Below are positions 5,927-6,799 of a DNA stretch of 6,799 nucleotides, piece by piece. Under the pieces are notes generated by a model that worked only from the letters and a program-made list of their open reading frames with translations, searched no databases and was not told the DNA's origin. The DNA is from Bacillota bacterium (GTDB lineage: Bacteria; Bacillota; Dethiobacteria; DTU022), in contig JAAZIE010000224.1 in the NCBI GenBank assembly GCA_012510305.1, forward strand, positions 1 through 6,799. Direction: 5' to 3'. Position 1 is the stretch's first letter. Every line of letters begins with the position of its first letter. The position numbers and the translations under genes are program-made.

Positions 5927-6799
5927 AAGAGCCCGCCGGCGGAGGGCACGTGTTTCGGCCAGCTCCAACAGGCGGCCAACCAGTGCACGGTAGCCGATCC
6001 CGCTTACTTCCCACAGCTTGGGATACATGCTGATGCCGGTAAAACCGGGCAGGGTATTGATCTCGTTAACATAGACTTTATTGCTGCCGGTGTCAACAAA
6101 AAAATCGACCCGGGCCAGCCCGCTGGCCTCGACAGCAACAAAGGCTTTGCAGGCCAGCTCCTGCACCTTTTTCTCCAGCTCCGGGCCCAGCTCAACGGGG
6201 TAAACCAGCTCTGAGCGATCATCTATATACTTGGCCCTGTAATCATAAAATTCGTTGCAGGGGATAATCTCGCCGGGCCGGGAGGCCCGGGGCTTCAGAT
6301 CTCCCAATACGCTGCACTCCACCTCCCTTCCCCGCAGCGCCGCCTCCACAACCACCTTATCATCGTAACGCAGGGCTTCATCCACGGCAGTCTCCAGTTC
6401 CCCGGGCCGGTCAACCCTGGAGATCCCGATACTGGAACCGAGGTTGGCCGGCTTTACAAAGGCGGGCAGCCCCAGTTCGCTGCAGATCCGCTCCTTCAGG
6501 CGGGTTGTCTCCCCCTGCCACTGCCGGCGGTCAAAATAGAGGTATGGACCGATGGGAAGGGCATGGTGCTGGAAAAGCACCTTCATGACCACCTTATCCA
6601 TGGCTACCGCTGAAGAAAGCACTCCCGACCCCACATAGGGGATCCCGGTAAGTTCAAACAGCCCCTGGACGGTTCCATCCTCCCCGCAGGGGCCGTGTAA
6701 AACGGGAAAAATCAAATCGACCTTGACAAAGCGCCAGGATGAATCGCTCTGCGGCTCCTCAACAAGCAGGCCGGGCTGCCGCGGATCGGTAAGCAATAC
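5906..6799 (-). CDS. ddl: D-alanine--D-alanine ligase (partial, 5' end beyond right edge)
   Basis: This ATP-grasp enzyme joins two D-alanines for the peptidoglycan precursor stem peptide. The frame is open to the right edge with no convincing start: the first in-window codons are internal (TTG at 6796 encodes Leu). Compared with family lengths of about 350-370, some 60-70 N-terminal residues are missing. Numbering from the codon at 6796, the fragment shows VLHGPCGEDGTVQGLFEL (32-49), GIPYVGSG, the Lys-containing AFVKPANLGSSIGIS (112-126), EVECSVLGD (158-166), the omega-loop tyrosine segment NEFYDYRAKYI (181-191), ARVDFFV (228-234) and metal-binding NEINTLPGFTGIS (244-256). The FYDYRAKY loop fits D-Ala-D-Ala formation rather than the depsipeptide or D-Ser ligases of vancomycin resistance. 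It ends with TAA 38 bases before the aminotransferase. Confidence 0.96.
   Translation of the reverse strand, partial: VLLTDPRQPGLLVEEPQSDSSWRFVKVDLIFPVLHGPCGEDGTVQGLFELTGIPYVGSGVLSSAVAMDKVVMKVLFQHHALPIGPYLYFDRRQWQGETTRLKERICSELGLPAFVKPANLGSSIGISRVDRPGELETAVDEALRYDDKVVVEAALRGREVECSVLGDLKPRASRPGEIIPCNEFYDYRAKYIDDRSELVYPVELGPELEKKVQELACKAFVAVEASGLARVDFFVDTGSNKVYVNEINTLPGFTGISMYPKLWEVSGIGYRALVGRLLELAETRALRRRALFTAPPE

Noticed and set aside
5906..6799. Vancomycin-resistance type ligase (VanA/VanC-like).
   Set aside because: The omega-loop FYDYRAKY and NEINTLPGFT motifs fit housekeeping D-Ala-D-Ala ligase, and no vanH, vanX or vanT neighbours are present.
1..6799. CRISPR arrays, insertion sequences, tRNA/rRNA genes, phage attachment sites.
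   Set aside because: No spaced direct repeats, transposase-like proteins, terminal inverted repeats or structured RNA signatures were seen; nearly all of the window is explained by six co-directional genes.

Overview
The window is a compact chromosomal segment in which every convincing gene lies on the minus strand, so transcription runs from the right end (6799) towards the left end (1). The genes in transcription order are: a D-alanine--D-alanine ligase cut by the right edge, a class-V PLP aminotransferase of the alanine-glyoxylate/serine-pyruvate type, a family-4 (iron-sulfur) uracil-DNA glycosylase, an OmpR-family response regulator, its sensor histidine kinase, and a large membrane-anchored beta-propeller/GerMN protein whose 3' end is cut by the left edge. 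GC content looks to be in the mid-fifties by eye. I suggest an endospore-forming or related Gram-positive Firmicute, most likely in the Clostridia (Desulfotomaculum/Pelotomaculum/Syntrophomonas-like lineages). The basis is the PhoP/WalR/PhoR-like two-component pair, the GerMN (spore germination/sporulation) domain, strong GGAGG-type ribosome sites and the stand-alone Firmicute-type aminotransferase. This is an inference from protein style, not a taxonomic identification.

Right part (4666-6799): ddl makes the D-Ala-D-Ala dipeptide of peptidoglycan. It is separated by 38 bases from the aminotransferase, and the end of ddl carries a plausible sigma-A-type promoter for that gene. The aminotransferase is followed after 50 bases by the uracil-DNA glycosylase.

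Centre (1894-4665): the glycosylase, response regulator and kinase are packed so tightly that translational coupling is likely. The last two sense codons of the glycosylase gene form the ribosome site of the regulator, and the regulator's stop codon shares a base with the kinase's start codon (TGATG). The kinase has two membrane helices, a roughly 140-residue extracytoplasmic sensor, HAMP, HisKA and HATPase domains, with all catalytic motifs intact.

Left part (1-1795): this stretch could be mistaken for non-coding because its reading frame has no stop codon inside the window. The minus strand is open for 598 codons from an ATG at 1795 to the edge. The product has an N-terminal membrane anchor, seven PQQ/WD-like propeller repeats and a clear GerMN domain, followed by what looks like the start of a second, degenerate GerMN domain. 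A 98-base gap upstream of it holds an extended -10 promoter motif and a GC-rich dyad.

The most interesting point is the arrangement regulator - kinase - (propeller + GerMN) protein. It parallels the actinobacterial mtrA-mtrB-lpqB operon, where the lipoprotein LpqB (GerMN plus propeller) modulates the sensor kinase MtrB. Here the domain order is reversed, the anchor is a membrane helix rather than a lipid, and the host appears to be a Firmicute. I propose that the left-edge protein is an extracytoplasmic accessory or output partner of this two-component system.
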